DNA of 64,000 bases from Locusta migratoria. Taxonomy: Eukaryota > Arthropoda > Insecta > Orthoptera > Acrididae. The translations under genes and the position numbers were made by a program. Positions 54,798 through 64,000 of the stretch are shown here, in pieces (position 1 is the first letter of the stretch; each line of letters begins with the position of its first letter). The DNA lies in the NCBI GenBank assembly GCA_026315105.1, contig CM048755.1:756047301-756111300 (forward strand). Reading direction: 5' to 3'. The notes beneath the pieces are model-generated. The model saw nothing but the letters and a program-made list of their open reading frames with translations. It searched no databases and was not told the origin of the DNA.

Positions 54798-56989
54798 ACG
54801 ATAAGTATCTTCCCATTCAATTGCAGTTCTGTGTTGCTTTTCACACAGTGTTTTGAAACAATGCTAACCGGCAGGCATCTTTACTTTAGGACTGCAATGC
54901 CAAAATAAAATCTTTCATTTCATGGAAATATCACAATCGCTATGTACGTGTCTTCTTGTTCGAACAATATTTTACAGCCTCAAACACTTTTGTGATATTC
55001 TGCATAATTAGTCACAACGGATATTTGTTGGCCACAAAACGTTCAGCCTCACACAACGTCGTATCTAATGTGGGGGATTTTTTGTGATAGTAACTTTGTG
55101 TGGAGTGTTTCGCGTGTGCTGGCAGTTCGTCTCGCTGCACTACCATATGACGCTAATCTCTTCTTCTATGGAAGGATCAAATTTTGTTAGGCGTTTTACA
55201 ACTTTCCTTTCATAATTTTTTTAAAACAAATACGCATTACAGCCGCTTTACTAAGCTTATTCGCGTTAACACTTCGCGCAACTACTGTGGAAACCGGTAA
55301 GAGAGGTTGAGACGATGCAAGGGAGTGATCACGAACTGTTTTACCCTTAGTCGTGTATATTATATATATATTCTTCACATAGACACAACTGTTAAATATT
55401 TAACATCTCAATGATGTATACATGACAAATTCTGTTTCCTTTTTGGCCTCAAAATTAGCTAAGCATATTATTTATGTAACTTTTTCTTATACTTACCCCA
55501 AAATCTGCATTTAAAGCTATACATCACGATCTGTTTTTGCGTTTATAACATCAAAACATATTAACATTCACGTATTTTGACAGTTCACAGCTGAGACTGC
55601 CATGTTGTTTACTTGACATATGGGGTAAAGATCTTCAAGGAAAGATATGCCAGTTAAAAATGTAAATGATCTAAATTCATATTCTATGTAAACGAACTAA
55701 ATTATTATTTAATGTAAAATGATGTACTTACATTATATTAATCTTGTAAATTAAATGAAATTGTTTTATCTTTATGATAAACTTAGTATTCATCATAAAA
55801 GAAAATGTATAGCAATATTATTTGTTGCTAACATAAAAATTCTAAAACTATAACATTATAATGAATCAGAATACTATTGTAATTCTTTATTGTATTAAAC
55901 AATTAATTTTTATTTAAATTAATAATTGGTATAATTATAAGTTCACATGTTCTAAATGATCACATGACATAGACTGTCATTTGTCACAGCTGGTGCACAG
56001 GCAGTGCAAGTAGTTCTGTTGAGTTCTGTTTAGTGCTGTTCATTTCTGGTTCCAGACAGTTACTCGCATGGAAGTTTCTAGTTGTTATGAGTTGCTAGAA
56101 ACCTGTTTTATAAGTTGTACTACAGAGTTGTAAACTGGCCTGGATTGAGATTTGTAACAAGAACGTGTTGGTTGTGAAACTTGAAAGTAATAAAATTAAA
56201 GTACAATATTCTTGGACTATTTTGGAACCTGAAACGCTATTTCAAAGTAAATTTCACAAGGAACTTTAAAACAGCAAGAATTAAGGACAACATGGCTTTG
56301 CAAAAGATAACTTCCCACAAACACAAATTATCCTATGCTTTGCAAAAATTTTTAGTTGGACAGTAGAAAGTGTTGCATTTCAAGGTCCTCCATTTTCCGC
56401 CTCCCTCTCAAAGTATCAACACACAATGTACACGAGTTGAGCGATTGCCCTTAAACGTAATTCCTCGTTCGCTTTGCGTTCCTGATGTGTTTATATTCTG
56501 AATCGTTGGTCTGCCTCTTTTCTTCGCATTGCACCAGAGAACACAACGAAACAAAAAAAAAAAAAAACAAAAAAAAACAAAAAAAAAAAAAAAGCCCACG
56601 CAGAACAACAGTAACGAAATATACTCATGCATCTTACACAGAACTAGCCAAAGTGAATATGTTGCGACTCCTTGTCAGTAGCGAAAAGTAAGGGCGTGAC
56701 ATTGATCACTCTTCCTTGGAGTCCAGCGCGTTAACTAACAAGTACATTTCGTCAGGTTCTAGTGTGTTCAACAACGCGAGTAATTCCAACGACAAAATAT
56801 CTTAATATACTTGAATATACTGGGAATTTAGACAAATGGGAACATCGTTGATTTTTAGTTATTTCCATTCATGTCGAAGCCATAGACTATGGATCGTTTG
56901 TGAATTAAGGGAAAAACGGCACTTGCATCGATAAGGCTTCACTTCATCTTGGTTTTGCATCGAATTTCAACAGATACTAAGCACTTGAC
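54798..56989. other. Long AT-rich stretch without recognisable gene
   Basis: Very AT-rich around 55640-55950. 55965-56200 has repeated TTCTGTT(G/T)AG words and a polyadenylation-like AATAAAATTAAAG that could belong to an LTR, but no matching partner was found. A-rich low-complexity DNA lies at 56551-56594. Confidence 0.4.
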
Positions 56990-57053
56990 TGTCAAGGGGT
57001 CCGCGGTGGGCCTTCGGCTGGAAAAGGAGTCTGCCACTTAAAAAAGTTGGGAA
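56990..57053 (-). repeat. hAT-type terminal sequence (single end)
   Basis: On the minus strand CAGGGCTTCCCAACTTTTTT is followed by AAGTGGCAGACTCC and a CCGCGGACCCCTTG region, the wording of many hAT 5' ends. The flank TTCTAGTC would be the TSD. No partner end was identified upstream. Confidence 0.4.
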
Positions 57054-57439
57054 GCCCTGTTCTAGTCCATGCTGCGGATGAAGCCCTGCTGAAGTTACGG
57101 GATCCAAGTTTAGAGGCACGCCTCCCAGTAATTAGAGATTATAGACAGTATTTCTGTTCATCTGCCGCCATTTTGCAACCCGCGCTGGTATTTACAGCTC
57201 ACACAGCAGCCGAATCTCAAGAAACAGTTTGTTAGAAACACCGGCTGGAACACACCGTGAGCCCCTCCACACACTTGGCAGCATTGCGGGTCTAGAAGCA
57301 CCGCGTGCGCTAAAAGTGCCCACAAGGACCGAGTGTGCACACCACAGAATCATATGGACGTACATCTCACACACTATACGGCTTCCAATACAGGATTCTG
57401 AACCTACCGAGAATGAGGTTTCGTTGCTACAGGCGCTTC

Positions 57440-58330
57440 TGCCACCCTCCAGAAATAAGATATATTTGAACGTAAAAATCGAATCACGGGCAGTGCGACT
57501 ACAAATAGACACACGCTCGGCCGTAACAATTGTTGACAAACCTAGGTATGTCCCCGGCACTTACGCCGTTTCCAACGAAGCTTAAGAGCTTCACGAACAA
57601 CCTAATTTCAGTCAAAGGGGCATTCACAGCCAAATTACAGAACGGCCAGAAGTCGATTACTGCAGGCATTCTAGTCTTCGCCGCCACAGGGACAACCAAT
57701 ATTCTAGGGTTCGATGTCTTTCTGCACTAGGAATGGAGATATACAACTCGACGCCCACAACACAAGCCATTGCACTGCAAGATCTGGCGACATACTTTAG
57801 GCAGAAATTCTGCATCTTCGGCAAATTTACAGAAGGCGCGAGGAACTTTGAAGCACACATATCCGTGCTTCCTCAGGCTGTACCAAAATTGTGCAAGGCA
57901 AGATCGGTCCCATATGCACTCAGAGACCAACTACTGAAAGAACTTGCCCGCCTGCAGGACAGTGGGATCATTTCTCCCGTCCACAATAGCTGATGGTCTT
58001 CTCGTATTGTGAATAGTGGAAAAACCGAACGGATCCTTGAGGGTTTTAAGGGGCTCCAATTTCCGAAGGTCGCCGACATGACAAAATTGGCAGGTGGAAT
58101 AATTTTTGCTAAGATTGACCTTAAAGATGCACACTTACAGCTGCCACTGTCTGCAGTCTCACGTTTAGTGATGACCTCTCCATTAGGGCTGTTCCAATAT
58201 AGCAGGCTTCCGTTTGGGATATCGAGCGCACCAGCCATATTCCAACGTTATCTAGAACAGCTTCTCAACACTATTCCATGGACAGCTAACTATCTCCATG
58301 ACGTCCTCTGGCAGGAACTACTCTAGAGGA
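57440..58330 (+). pseudogene. gypsy pol: protease and reverse transcriptase remnant
   Basis: Protease: VKIESRAVRLQIDTRSAVTI, where the catalytic DTG is changed to DTR. Linker ITAGILVFAATGTTNILGFD. RT: KARSVPYALRDQLLKEL and LQDSGIISPVHNS, then stop, IIFAKIDLKDAHLQLPL (first Asp), YSRLPFGISSAPAIFQRYLE and NYLHDVLW, where the YLDD catalytic pair is reduced to HD. Both the protease and RT active sites are therefore damaged in addition to frame breaks. Confidence 0.82.
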
Positions 58331-58689
58331 CCTAGTACAAACAGTAAACAGAGTACTCAAGAAGCAAACCTACACTGCAATGTCGACAAGTGTGAATTTG
58401 GTGTGTCACAAGTTGAATACATTGGACAAATCTTTAGCGCATCAGGGATACATCCCATACGTAAACACATATAGGCCAGTCAAAGGCTACCCCTATCTAC
58501 CGACACCTCCCAAATTCAATCAGTACTCTGGCAGCTCAATTACTACTAGAGGTTTATTCCACATGCGGCCGCCATTGCTGAACCATTATATCTTTTACTT
58601 CGTAAAGGGGCAACATAGCAATGGACAGAACAGTGTGACAAAGTATTCCGCACCCTCGAGAGCGCTCTTCTCAAAACAACCGAAGTGTG

Positions 58690-60000
58690 TATGATCGGAG
58701 CAAACGATTTTGGAAGCAGATGCTTCAGATTATTGGGTCGGCGTGGTACCATCACATGACATCAATGGAATTGAACGACCAAACGCATTCGTGTCAAAAA
58801 CTCTCAACTCGGCTCAGAAGAATTAAAGCCAGATTGAGAAAGAGGCTCTGGCGGTCGTCTTCGGAATTAAGAAATCCACGATTCTGTGTACGGTAGAACT
58901 TTTACCTAGCAAACAGACCATAAACCTCTGCTACCGCTCCTGCGATTCTCAGCGGACATTCCAAAAGAAGCCGGCCGCGGTGGCCGAGGGGACTGAGGCG
59001 CTCCAGTCACGGTCTGCACGGTCACTACGGTCGGGGGTTCGATTCCCCCCTCGGGCATGGATATTTGTGCCGTCCTTAGTATAAGGTAGTTCGTAAGTAG
59101 TTTGTAAGTTTAGGGACTGATGACCCCGTAGTTAAGTCCCATAAGCTTAACAAACATTTCTTTTCTTTTCCAACAGAAAACAGCAAGGAGGCTCCAGCGT
59201 TGGGCTCTGTTTTTATCAAGCTACTCGTATGATATACATTACCGATCTTGGACACTGCATGCTAATGTGGACATACTTTCTCCGTTAACAGCAGGAGGCG
59301 ACCCAGATCCAATAGTCCGTTGCCAGGCCACGACACATCTACCACGCTCGTGTAACAGGACCCACTCCTCAGCAAACTCCTCGGGTTTATCAAGTCCGAG
59401 TGGCCTGGCACCGAGAAGTAGCTGCAACACCCGAGCATACTGGAACCGCCAGCATGAGCCCTCATCTCTGCAAGGTACAGTACTTATTCAAGGAGACAAC
59501 AAGAGTCGAAATCCCAGCTGCTCTGCAGAAGAAACCCTCGTCTATTACATCAGAGTCATTGGGGTGTGGTGCTAACTGAACGCCATGTACTGGCGTGGCA
59601 CGGACAGGGACATCGCGACCACTGTGTGAAACTTGGCAGGCCGCACCTGCGACAAATTACTTTTCCTGGCTTACCGCCGACGACTCTCGGTCCGGGTGCA
59701 CATTGATTATTTAGGACCATTTATGGGAGTCTCTTGGCTTATTGTAGTTGATGCGCACTCTGGATATCAATGTCTCCCAGATGACATCTGCGGCTACTAC
59801 ACGAGCCATAGCCCGCATCTTTGCCCGCCAGATACACTTGGATCCGACAATAGGCCGCAGTTCTCCTCAGCAGAGTTGAAAGCATTTTGTACGCACAGTG
59901 GAATTCAGTTGGTGCATACTGCACCTTTCCATCCAGTTTCTAGCGGCCTCGCAGAAAGCTTCGTCCGACATTTGAAACTTAGATAGAAAGGCTGACAACG
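58690..60000 (+). pseudogene. gypsy pol: RNase H and integrase remnant
   Basis: RNase H pieces: ILEADASDYWVG (58704-58740) and, after the SINE, TARRLQRWALFLSSYSYDIH. Integrase: RVHIDYLGPFMGVSWLIVVD (first Asp), SDNRPQFSSAELKAFC (second Asp; SDN) and HTAPFHPVSSGLAESFVRHL (catalytic Glu). The core acidic residues remain, but frame breaks occur between these pieces, for example near 59770-59840. Similar proteins are labelled K02A2.6-like in databases. Confidence 0.8.
58971..59160 (+). mobile_element. tRNA-derived SINE (family A), inserted in gypsy RNase H
   Basis: Full-length consensus-like plus copy, CCGGCCGCGGTGGCCGAGGG to TTAACAAACATTTC. It has the fewest differences from the majority sequence and may be recent. 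Confidence 0.93.
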
Positions 60001-60238
60001 CCATTTCATTTCGCAGCTCTTCCTACAGAAGACAGCCTCAGCGACGACGACACTCCACGTACGACCGCTGCGTTCGCCGCTGTCACTATACGGCCAGTGG
60101 AGCAGCCCCGGAAACCTTCCCCAACTCAGCAAGCACCAAGGGCGTTCACGGTGGCTCCCTTGTATGATTCACCGCGGTTTACGAAGAGGTCGCCTGCGAT
60201 ACATTTGCTGTTCGCTCCTTCTGGCTGTCCCACGTGGC

Positions 60239-60306
60239 AGTTTGTAAGTTTAGGGACTGATGACCCCGTAGTTAAGTCCCATAGACTTTACAAACATTTG
60301 AACATT
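60239..60306 (+). mobile_element. SINE family A, 3' tail only
   Basis: TTTGTAAGTTTAGGGACTGA through CCCCGTAGTTAAGTCCCATA to ACATTTGAACATTTT; the tRNA head is absent (5' truncation, as with L1-type priming). Confidence 0.9.
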
Positions 60307-60614
60307 TTCTGGGTTCTGGAGGAACTTCTGAAACTAGCTATCTCATATTTATTTTCGCCTCTTATAATCTGTTAGCCTTATGAAGTTTAAATGCAAATAT
60401 TTAGTCGTTCTCTGTCCCCCCCCCCCCCCTTATTCTTGTCCTCCTCCCCCCACACGTACGTACTGCACTTTACCTAGAGCTCTACAATTGTAGTAACAAT
60501 GACTTTGTGGATCAGTATTAATATTTTCGTCCATTTGCCTTATATACGATCTATAAAAATTACAATTTTTTGTCGCACGTCTGCTCCCCGCCAGACTTTC
60601 AAATCCTCCCTCGG

Positions 60615-60865
60615 GCCCGAGCGGTGTGGCTTTAGCAGTGGTAACGCACTGGACTCGCTTTCGGAAGGACGGTGGTTCAAGTCCACCTCCGGCCATCTAG
60701 ATTTGGGTTTCCCGTGATTTTCCTAAATCAATCCAGGCAAATTCCGGGATGGTTCCGTTAAAAGGGCACGGCCGATTACGTTCCCCATCTTTCCCCAAAA
60801 ATCCGAGCGTAAGCTCCGTCTCTAACGACCACGCTGTCGACGGGACGTTAAATCCTAAGTTTTCT
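60615..60865 (+). mobile_element. SINE family B
   Basis: Full plus copy: CCCGAGCGGTGTGGCTTTAG and GCAGTGGTAACGCACTGG (A-box arm), GGTTCAAGTCC (B box), CCGTGATTTTCCTAAATC, GGATGGTTCCGTTAAAAG and a CGACGGGACGTTAAA end. Confidence 0.9.
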
Positions 60866-60877
60866 CCTTCCTGTGTG

Positions 60878-60975
60878 TGGTGTTTGGTTCATATCATAAG
60901 TTAGTTTTAAGTTGTTTATAAGCCTAGGGACTGTTGAGCACTGCAGTTTCCCCCCGTAGCTTCTCGAACATTTGA
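60878..60975 (+). mobile_element. Degraded SINE tail
   Basis: TGTGTGTGGTGTTTGGTTCA, ATAAGTTAGTTTTAAG, CCTAGGGACTGTTGAGCACT and CGAACATTTGAATTT match the family A linker and tail; the hairpin partner of GGGACT is lost. Confidence 0.6.
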
Positions 60976-61221
60976 ATTTCCTGTCACAATTATTTCCCAT
61001 TTCTAGTAGAATGCCATTATTGCTAGTGAAGGGGTAGATAGACATGTTGCTGATGTTCGCACGGTCATTATTACACCGAAAACTGCCACAAAATATATGT
61101 GAATACATTTCGGGATTACTCGTCCCTTTAGAATATTTGTTGCACAGTATGATTCCTGTTCAACTATCGCATACGTCGCAAATTATGTAATGCTTCGGTA
61201 TAAAATCCGTTGATCTATCAA

Positions 61222-61409
61222 AAATGTTCAAATGTTTGTTAAGCTTATGGGACTTAACTGCGGGATCACCAGTCCCTAAACTTACAAACTGACTTATACT
61301 AAAGACCGCGCAAACATCCATGCCCGAGGGAGGATTCGAACCCCCGACGGGGAACGGCCTCGGGCATCGGAGCATAGCACCTCAACGCGCTCGGCCACTC
61401 CGCCGTGGC
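61222..61409 (-). mobile_element. tRNA-derived SINE (head variant)
   Basis: Minus copy with head CGGAGTGGCCGAGCGCGTTG and CTATGCTCCGATGC; TSD GTTGATCTATCAA at 61209-61221 and 61410-61422. Same head group as 52041-52222, with an intact GTTCGAATCC B box. Confidence 0.93.
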
Positions 61410-61422
61410 GTTGATCTATCAA

Positions 61423-62240
61423 CGTTACTTTTAAACATATTTACCTGTATACGATGCAACGGTCTGCATTTGAGAAACGTAGAAAGGTGGAATGATTTAA
61501 CGCTGTTAAATATCGAACCTCATACAAATGACAATTTCATGAACTATTCACTTCATAGATATGCAATATGTTACAACTTTTAAAACGAATTCATTTCGAA
61601 AATTTCACAAAATGCGTTTCATTGATTAGGACAGGGAATTATAATTTTACAGTAAGTATTTACTATTGACTCCAGGTATCAGGAATGTATTGTGTCCTGA
61701 CAGCCGGTGCCCGACTGCGTAAAGCTCCGTATGGGAAAAGTATGGGCTGCGCGACAGCTATTCCCACACAACGTTCCTAGCGCTAACAAGATTTATCAGC
61801 CGATTTTGAGAAAAACTATTCGATGAAAAAATTTACTTTTTTGCATCTTATAGTGTAATATTTTCCCTCGATAATGATCTGACTTTCTGTTTCTTATTCC
61901 GTATAATTACTGTAGGTTCGTTTAAGCAGCCGCCAGCGAGCTACTCGCGCATGCGCAGAGCTGAAATTAAGTTGAAGCAGCGCCTTCGCCTGCTTCTGGC
62001 TACTTGCCGAGCAGCTGTTTGCTGTTTAAGCAGTAAGCGCAAGCTACCAGATTCTACCCGGAAAAACATTTCTGGTGCGCCCAAGCTGCCAGATTCGCGC
62101 ATGCGCAGAACTGTCTTGAGTTGTAGTGGGAGGGTATTCCACGTTATCCGTGTTTACGTTTCGTGATACTTTCATTTTTTTGTCTTCGTCTACAAGTGTC
62201 TTATCATATGAAATCAAAACGGATTTTTGTGACTGGGAAC
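61423..62240. other. No recognisable gene
   Basis: 61945-62110 has two similar phrases, CGCGCATGCGCAGAGCTG and TTCGCGCATGCGCAGAACTG, about 150 bases apart; otherwise unassigned. Confidence 0.45.
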
Positions 62241-62338
62241 TGTTTTGTGTCCCAGCCTCGTCGCCGCTTTTGTGTCTCGTTGTCGTAGGTGTCGGTGACC
62301 GAGTAAAAAGAGACCGACACAGGAATAAAGGATGCACG

Positions 62339-62387
<49 letters not shown>

Positions 62388-62957
62388 CTTATGGGACTTA
62401 ACTACGGGGTCATCAGTCCCTAAACTTACAAACTACTTATGAACTACTTACGAACTAGGACGGCACAAATATCGATGCCCGAGGGGGGATTCGAACCCCC
62501 AACCGTAGTGGCCGTGCTGACCGTGACTGGAGCGCCTCAGTCACCTCGGCCACCGCGGCCGGCGATGCACGCTTGTGCGGTATGGAGGTGACCAGCCAGT
62601 GGGACAGCAGAAACTAGAAACACTAGAGTAAATTAGAACGTGATATATATTTCATAGAGACTTAGTAATACTTAACTTTCACATAGCTCAGTACTGCAGA
62701 ATTCTGATACATACTTGAGCTAGAGGCCTTCCTAGTGCCTATCCGATTGCCAAGTCTTCACTGGTGCCTATCTGATTCCGAAGTGTTAGCTGGTTCCTAT
62801 CTCAGTCCCAAGTGAACGATGCTGTTCAGTCGTGGCCACGAGCGGAGTTGCAGCAGAGGGCGCTCGTGGCTGACGTCGTAAGAACGCCGCGCCGTGCGTG
62901 CATGGCGGCGCGCGGCGAAAGTAGGTGGCGCGCACTTTCGACTTGTGCGACACCACA
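62241..62957 (+). repeat. LTR-like direct repeat, copy 1 (with SINE inside)
   Basis: Starts TGTTTTGTGTCCCAGCCTCG and ends GCGACACCACA, giving TG...CA ends. About 484 bases after removing the SINE and one TSD. Contains GGAATAAAGG (possible polyadenylation signal) and a GC-rich hairpin region CCACGAGCGG/CGCTCGTGG. Repeated at 63283-63746. Confidence 0.65.
62342..62563 (-). mobile_element. SINE family A with long A tract
   Basis: Minus copy ending directly after CCCATAAG in a ~46-base pure A tract (T run on plus, about 62341-62387), lacking the usual ACATTTGAACATTT tail. TSD GATGCACGCTT at 62331-62341 and 62564-62574; the uninterrupted site is seen in LTR-like copy 2. Confidence 0.93.
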
Positions 62958-63282
62958 AACTGTAAGGTGAATTTATTCACAAAATCGCTGAAGGCTAATA
63001 AAATAATATGATAATATTTCAGTTTTCTGATTTTTTTTCCACGTTATTAGCAGAGATCAAGCATTGAGTTGAACGTGTAATTCACACCTGACAGGTCATT
63101 TTATATATTTTAGCTGTTAAAAATTGTGCGGTGTACATGAGTTCCCTGGACTTAATCTATACTGAAGATGTTCATTCACTGAACGAAATTGACATGCTAT
63201 ATTGAAAAATATATTTTTATATAATAACGATCAAGCGGAAATGTCTATTATTGTTGTAATATTATAGTTATTTGTTTTGTGT

Positions 63283-63746
63283 CCCAGCCTCATCGCCACT
63301 TTTGTGTCTCGTCCGCCGGTTGTCGTAGGTGTCGGGGGCCGATTAGAAAGAGACCGACACAGGAATAAAGGATGCACGCGTGTGCGTGGGAGGCGACCAG
63401 CCAGTGGGACAGCAGAAACTAGAACTAGGCTAAATTAGAACAAGATATATATTTCGTGGAGTCTTGGTAATACTTAACGTTTTACATACTTCTTGACTGC
63501 AGAATGCTGATACATAGTTTAGATAGAGGCCTGCCTACTGATGATTCCTAGTGCCTATCCGATAGCCAAGTCTTAACTGGTGCCTATCTGATTCCCAAGT
63601 GGCCGATGCAGCCAGCAGTCGTGGCCACGAGCGGAGTTGCAGCAGAGGGCGCTCGTGGCTGACGTCGTAAGAACGCCGCGCCGTGCGTGCATGGCGGCGC
63701 GCGGCGAAAGTAGGTGGCGCGCACTTTAGACTTGTGCGACACCACA
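63283..63746 (+). repeat. LTR-like direct repeat, copy 2
   Basis: 464 bases, very similar to copy 1, with the last ~140 bases (from GTCGTGGCCACGAGCGG to ACACCACA) almost identical. The middle is more diverged with small indels. Only about 325 bases, with no coding, separate the copies, so they are either solo LTRs in tandem or the ends of an internally deleted LTR element. Confidence 0.65.
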
Positions 63747-63884
63747 ATTTGGACACACGACTCATTATCGAGTGTTCATACAAGATCAAGAATCATTCTA
63801 TTTGAAGAACATTTCAGTTATTTTTGTCGGTTTGCGAAAAAATTTGGCTTTTTTAGTAAACTAAAATAACCTGTCTCTTGCCGC

Positions 63885-64000
63885 AGCCGGCCACGGTGGC
63901 TAAGAGGATGCCGGGCGCCGTGGCTCAGCGCGCCCGGTCAGAGGGTTCCACGCCCTCTGTAATAAAAAAGCTGAGCCATCGATTCAACGAGCAACCTCGA
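63885..64000 (+). mobile_element. Third SINE family (window-truncated), in a family A stub
   Basis: A 22-base family A head (CCGGCCACGGTGGCTAAGAG) is followed at 63908 by a different tRNA-like head GCCGGGCGCCGTGGCTCAGC with B box GGGTTCCACGCCC, then TAATAAAAAAGCTGAGCCAT. The window ends before its tail. Confidence 0.75.

Larger units (their letters stand above)
57230..60000 (+). mobile_element. Decayed gypsy-type LTR retrotransposon, internal part
   Basis: Protease, RT, RNase H and integrase remnants follow in standard Ty3/gypsy order on the plus strand. No flanking LTR pair recognised; a SINE interrupts the RNase H part at 58971-59160. Many stops and frame changes. Confidence 0.8.

Noticed and set aside
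1..64000. Host genes, CRISPR arrays, operons, rRNA, intact tRNA genes
   Set aside because: No intron-exon gene with convincing conserved motifs, no regularly spaced direct repeats of CRISPR type, and the tRNA-like sequences are SINE heads or a poorly paired pseudo-tRNA.

Overview
The window looks like intergenic, repeat-rich DNA from a large insect genome. The dominant repeat is a tRNA-derived SINE with head GCCGCGGTGGCCGAG, B box GGTTCGAATCC and tail CCCCGTAGTTAAGTCCCATA. From general knowledge it resembles grasshopper/locust (Orthoptera, Schistocerca-like) genomes; the taxon is an inference. I found no convincing intact host gene, prokaryotic operon, CRISPR array or rRNA. Almost everything recognisable is a transposable element (TE), often one inserted in another. 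Where possible I closed boundaries with target-site duplications (TSDs) read by eye.

Layout. 0.1-2.0 kb: Penelope-like element (PLE1) with inverted pLTRs, a GIY-YIG endonuclease and a canonical-core hammerhead ribozyme motif, itself hit by a SINE. 2.1-2.8 kb: broken SGCDTTSA/CXC-domain gene. 3.9-4.1 kb: hairpin element. 6.1-6.8 kb: two mariner 3' halves in inverted orientation, then an unknown decayed reading frame. 10.4-11.7 kb: Helitron-like element with ~175-bp internal repeats. 11.8-12.3 kb: hAT transposase remnant. 15.6-17.0 kb: Tc1-like copy A. 17.4-22.5 kb: near full-length RTE retrotransposon split by an R1-clade LINE. 23.4-26.9 kb: second Tc1-like family, interrupted by a 2.3-kb non-autonomous hAT. 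27.0-28.7 kb: PLE2. 29.7-32.5 kb: Helitron-like DNA. 33.3-34.5 kb: 18-bp minisatellite in a larger repeat. 35.0-36.5 kb: Tc1 copy B carrying a SINE. 37.7-39.8 kb: PLE3, a nearly pure inverted repeat with a CR1/jockey-group LINE inside.

41.9-54.8 kb is the largest structure: a 12.9-kb hAT element (15-bp TIRs, 8-bp TSD) with a decayed ZMYM1-type transposase split by a near-complete 6.2-kb I-group LINE (intact ORF1; ORF2 with two stops and one frameshift), plus SINEs, a second Helitron-like block with the same ~175-bp repeat, and a DDE-transposase remnant. 57.2-60.1 kb: decayed gypsy pol. 62.2-63.7 kb: two direct LTR-like repeats, one carrying a SINE with a long A tract. The window ends in a third SINE family.

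These genes do not form a pathway; they record successive insertions. Nesting gives relative order, for example Tc1 C before the 2.3-kb hAT, the 12.9-kb hAT before the I LINE, RTE before R1, and PLE3 before the CR1-like LINE.
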